Program-made: the position numbers and the translations under genes
Part shown: positions 60,451-64,000 of the stretch, in pieces
How positions within the stretch are numbered: position 1 is the stretch's first letter
How the letters are laid out: each line of letters starts with the position of its first letter
NCBI GenBank assembly: GCA_900074885.1
Contig: FJUW01000027.1
Location: 227,937 to 291,936, forward strand
Length of the DNA: 64,000 bases
Direction: 5' to 3'
DNA from: Rhynchosporium graminicola
Lineage: Eukaryota; Ascomycota; Leotiomycetes; Helotiales; Ploettnerulaceae
The notes under the pieces: model-generated
Seen by the model: only the letters and a program-made list of their open reading frames with translations
Databases searched by the model: none
What the model was told of the DNA's origin: nothing

Positions 60451-62059
60451 GATAGCTAGAAGTAGAGTAGTACTCAAAGAAGCAGTAGTACTATGATTCT
60501 TGATAGTAAGCGTCGAACTGTTTCTCAGTACTAAGGGTAGAGATTCAAGTTGCGAGCTTCCGATTAAGGTATAGTATACGCGTATAGTCAGTTAAACTAG
60601 CGCGTCTTTCTATAGTAAATATAGTCGCGCAGAGTGCTAGTAGAGAGAGTTCTTTAGCTATCGCACTTACGCTACTATTATTAGAAGAAGTCGAAGAAGT
60701 ATACTCAGATAACTCTAGCTCTATTGAAGAGATACTATAAATAAGAAATAAAGTACTTAATACTCGTACTCGTATAAAAGTAAAAGTCGACGATTCCGAA
60801 ATTATCGCATCTCGAGGTGCAGAGTCTTCCGCGCTAGCGCCGGAACCTACCTAAGTCCCTAGGACTTAAAATATACCCGATTTACCCCCTGCAGACGCTA
60901 ATTCGACGTCCTAGGACTATCTAGAGGAGGATCCGGAAGACCCGGAATCGGAACCTATTACTGCGACTACGCTAGAGCTATATAAACGTAAGAAGATAAG
61001 TAGCTCTACGTCTTTAAACTTAGCAGATAGCTATAAGCTTAAGGGAGGAGAGAACTACACGGAATAGAGAGATAAGGTACTAAATATTACTAAAACTAAT
61101 AGAATTAGTAAGTTTCTTAACGTTAAATCTCGTGACTATATGCCTAAAGAGGTAGACGAATAGGACGATAAGGTCGATAATAAAGCCCTTAAGAAGTAGT
61201 AAGATTAGGAGTCTAGAGAGAGTTAAATAAAGCTAGTAATCACGCTGAATTATAAGGCTAGACCTCTCGCGCATATAACTAGTAAAACTACTGTATTAGA
61301 TATATAGGAGGCCTTATAGGCGCAGTACGAAAGAGGTAGTAATATACTAGTATATAACGCTATATAAGATTATATCAAGCTCTAGTATAACGATTTTAAC
61401 TCCTTAGAGAAGTTTATTATCGCTTTTAAGCTCTTAATTATCAAATTAGAGACTTTAATAATAGCTCCACCTCCGGTATAGTATCTAATTATATTTATTA
61501 CTATAGTTTCAGAGAAGTAGCCTATATAGGCTGAAAGATAACGTTCTCTCTTAAGAGTTTCTTCTAGTAATAACCCAGATACGACCGAGAAGGCTAAATC
61601 AGGAGTAACTTTAGTCAGTTTAATCGAAGATATTACTAACGAGGCAAGAGCGAGTAACTCTACCGGAAAAATAGCAGATCAAGCTCTATACGGTAATAAG
61701 TCTATACCTAAGAAAGGAAGCGGCGGAGGAACTACTAAGCCGGCTAGTAAGGATACTAGGCCGACTTATAAGCACTATAAACAGACGTCGCTAAAGTATA
61801 CTCTAGAGAACTATTTTATTATTAATAAACAGAAGAAGAAAGAGTTTAAGGAGAAGTCTAGAAAGAAGTAGATCCCGTATACCGAATAGCTAAAGAAGAA
61901 GGAGAGAGAGAGTAAGACTAATAAGACTAATAAGAAGAAGATTAGTAGTAGAAAGAAGAAGGATAACGATTCTGATGATAGTAGTATCTTCGGCATAGCC
62001 CTTTTACTATGTTTCCCTACTATTATAGCTTCCATAGCTATATTCTCTTACTATAATAA

Positions 62060-64000
62060 GTTACGATAGCTCTTCGATACCGGCGCTATAGAGCATATAT
62101 CTAACGACCTTTCTAAATTTACCTTATATACGCTAAAAGACGACTTACCCTATATACTTACTGTTAATAGGCCGTTACGCCCTACTAGGATTAGAAGTTA
62201 TACGATTAAAGCGATAAAGACCGATAGTATAGTACGTATATTAGAGTGCTATAATACACTATATATCCCGTAGTCTCTAGTCTGCTTATACTCCGGTTCT
62301 AAATTGAATAAATTAGGAGGTTATTTGCGTAGTTATATTCTCTATATATCTAAGGAGAAGGAGATCTATATAATTGATAAGAATCTATTTATTATTAAAG
62401 AAGAGACGACCTCCGGCGTAAGGTACGCTAGCTTTCCGGGTTTGAGCTTACCTGCAGTAGTAGAGCAAGCTACAGTCGATATAGAGCTTTAGCATAGACG
62501 TATATATCACGCTAGCTTTAATATAGTACGACGCACTTAATCTATAGTTACTAGTATGAAGTTTACAGAGCTTAAGACTAGTAGAACTCGCCTTTACGTA
62601 CTATATGAGAAAGGCCGACCTATTCGGAAGGTTAATAAGGTATCGGCACGTGCACGACTTACTAGATCGATAGATAAAATCCATATAGATATAATATACC
62701 TTAAACCTAAGGGTCTGAATAGTTACTTTTACGCCTCTATCTTCTTATGCGCCTATTCGACTAGAAAGTAGGCTTTTACTTACGCTAAGAAGTCGAATGT
62801 ATACCTAGCTAATCAAAAGCTAATCAAGTTAGCCGAAACATAATATTACTATAAAATTAAAGTATAGAGATATAATAGGAGCAAGGAGTACTCTCTCTCT
62901 TAGATAAAAGAGCTTACTGACTACCTTAGAATACTACTAAAGGAGTCTACTCTATATACTCCAGAGTAAGATAGAAGAGCTAAACGCTCTATACGTATAA
63001 TTATCGAGAAAGTACGTATAGTTATAGTAGACTAGAATATACCTAACTATATATAGCCGGAAATTCTACTTACCTGTATATATATCGCTAACCTTACCTC
63101 TACTTCTAGAGTAGAAGGGAAGACTCCTTTTAAGTGCTTCTAGGACGATATTAAACTAGGGGTAAACTATACTCCCTCTATTAAGTATCTTCGTATATTA
63201 GAATATCCTATCTTCATACTAATTAATAAGGAGAAGAGAGTCTAGAGCTATAAGGTAGCTCCTAGAGCTGAAAAGGGTATTCTAGTAGGATTTGAAGGTT
63301 ATAATATCTACAGATACCTAGTTAATAGAAAGGTAGTTCGTACCTCTTATCTACGATTTGATAAAGACGGTTTAGTTATAGAACCTTACGAAGAAGACGC
63401 TATAATAGTACCTTAAACTAGGGGTGATAATTCTATCGATACTTTAAGTTAAAATTAAGACGTCGAGGTTACTAGCGCTACTACTCCTGATACAGGTATT
63501 ATAAGCTAAGATAAGGATTCCGAAGTCGAAATCGATAGTACGGAAGATACCGAGTCTATAGTTAAGGACGGAGTTCTAGCACTAGAGGTCGATATTCCGG
63601 AGCAAATTACTATATAAAAGAAGCGTAGTAGGCCTCCTGGATCTAAGAACTATATGCCGGAGTACGTCCCTAGAGCTATACGCTCTAGCTGTAATAATCT
63701 GACTCCAATTTCGACGCCTAAGGCAACCCCGGAACTAAATAATAGCTACTCCTATACTGTCTCTCTATTAGAAGAAGTACTAGAGAGTACTAGTCAGTAT
63801 CGACTCGCCTTTCATACGGCTTAAGAAGAGTCTCTATTCTTAGATAATCCGATTACTTTAGATCAGGCTATAAAGAGAGCTAATTAGCCAGAATAGAAGA
63901 AGGCGATTATTAAGGAGTACTAATCTCTTAAGGAGAAGTCGACTTAGAAGACTATAAGTCGCTCTGATATGCTAAAAGAGTATAGAGTACTAGGTTCTCG
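62060..64000 (+). pseudogene. Copia protease-integrase-RT relic (C1 copy iii)
   Basis: A single frame carries protease, GAG-pre-integrase and integrase motifs in order, with open runs at 62304-62492 and 62556-62771, a HIDIIYLKPKG stretch near the first integrase Asp, and INKEKRV...KVAPRAEKGILVGFEG at about 63220-63300. It continues past the window edge with the start of RT. Stops prevent expression as one polyprotein. Confidence 0.8.

Larger units (their letters stand above)
60252..64000 (+). mobile_element. Ty1/copia relic C1 copy iii, + strand: 5' LTR to RT, runs off window
   Basis: 5' LTR 60252-60437 then a likely primer-binding site, gag region (about 60700-61950, basic Lys-rich end), protease with LFDTGAIEHIS (about 62070-62105), gag-pre-integrase HRRIYHASF (about 62490-62520), integrase (62560-63420) and the start of reverse transcriptase. 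It is the most complete copy of this family here, but many TAG/TAA codons occur, so it is inactive. Confidence 0.85.

Noticed and set aside
30000..64000. Possibility that the block is an alternative-code or mitochondrial segment
   Set aside because: LTRs, TSDs and gag/pol motifs broken by TAG/TAA at former CAG/CAA positions are explained by RIP of nuclear retrotransposons.

Overview
The window is fungal DNA, from a filamentous ascomycete. The genes have short GT-AG introns of about 45-120 nt, there is a non-reducing iterative polyketide synthase (PKS) and two fungal-type zinc-cluster regulators, and the right half is a retrotransposon block with the CpA/TpG depletion and TpA excess of repeat-induced point mutation (RIP). 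The synteny (pigment PKS, AflR-type regulator, hydroxynaphthalene reductase, Cmr1-type regulator) resembles DHN-melanin loci of Leotiomycetes and Dothideomycetes. A leotiomycete is my best guess, but it is only an inference.

Positions 1-25,100 hold a pigment-type cluster. All its live genes read on the + strand: the 3' half of an Abr1/Fet3-like multicopper oxidase (cut by the window start), the 3' part of a small Arg/Asp-rich gene, a complete 2,125-residue SAT-KS-MAT-PT-ACP-ACP-TE polyketide synthase, an AflR-type Zn2Cys6 regulator, and a 928-residue regulator with two C2H2 fingers followed by a Zn2Cys6 cluster (Cmr1/Smr1 type). On the - strand between the two regulators lies a decayed but nearly full-length short-chain dehydrogenase. 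It is recognisable as a tri-/tetrahydroxynaphthalene reductase, the enzyme expected to act after the PKS in DHN-melanin synthesis. The locus therefore keeps synthase, oxidase and regulators and has lost its linked reductase. I see no scytalone dehydratase.

Positions 25,100-30,000 are gene-poor and increasingly AT-rich. From about 30,000 to the window end (34 kb) there is only nested LTR-retrotransposon wreckage. The layers I can date by target-site duplications (TSDs) are: (1) a - strand gypsy relic split by a small non-autonomous LTR element (TSD ctaga); (2) that element split by a second copy of itself (TSD gattc) and by an un-mutated solo LTR of another family (TSD ttaga); (3) a copia element with 205-bp LTRs (40,560-55,504) split by an 8.7-kb gypsy element (TSD gatcc). 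Three partial copies of another copia family, a further copia with a 472-bp LTR and a second gypsy relic fill the rest. Reading frames in the block are shredded by stops and the reverse-transcriptase aspartates are often changed to Asn, so nothing there looks autonomous.

In outline, the PKS would make an aromatic polyketide precursor of T4HN/naphthopyrone type, the oxidase would polymerise or modify the pigment, and one or both regulators would control the locus. The adjacent RIP-marked block is a likely source of heterochromatin next to the Cmr1-type gene. All exon boundaries and domain calls were made by eye; no alignment or search was run.
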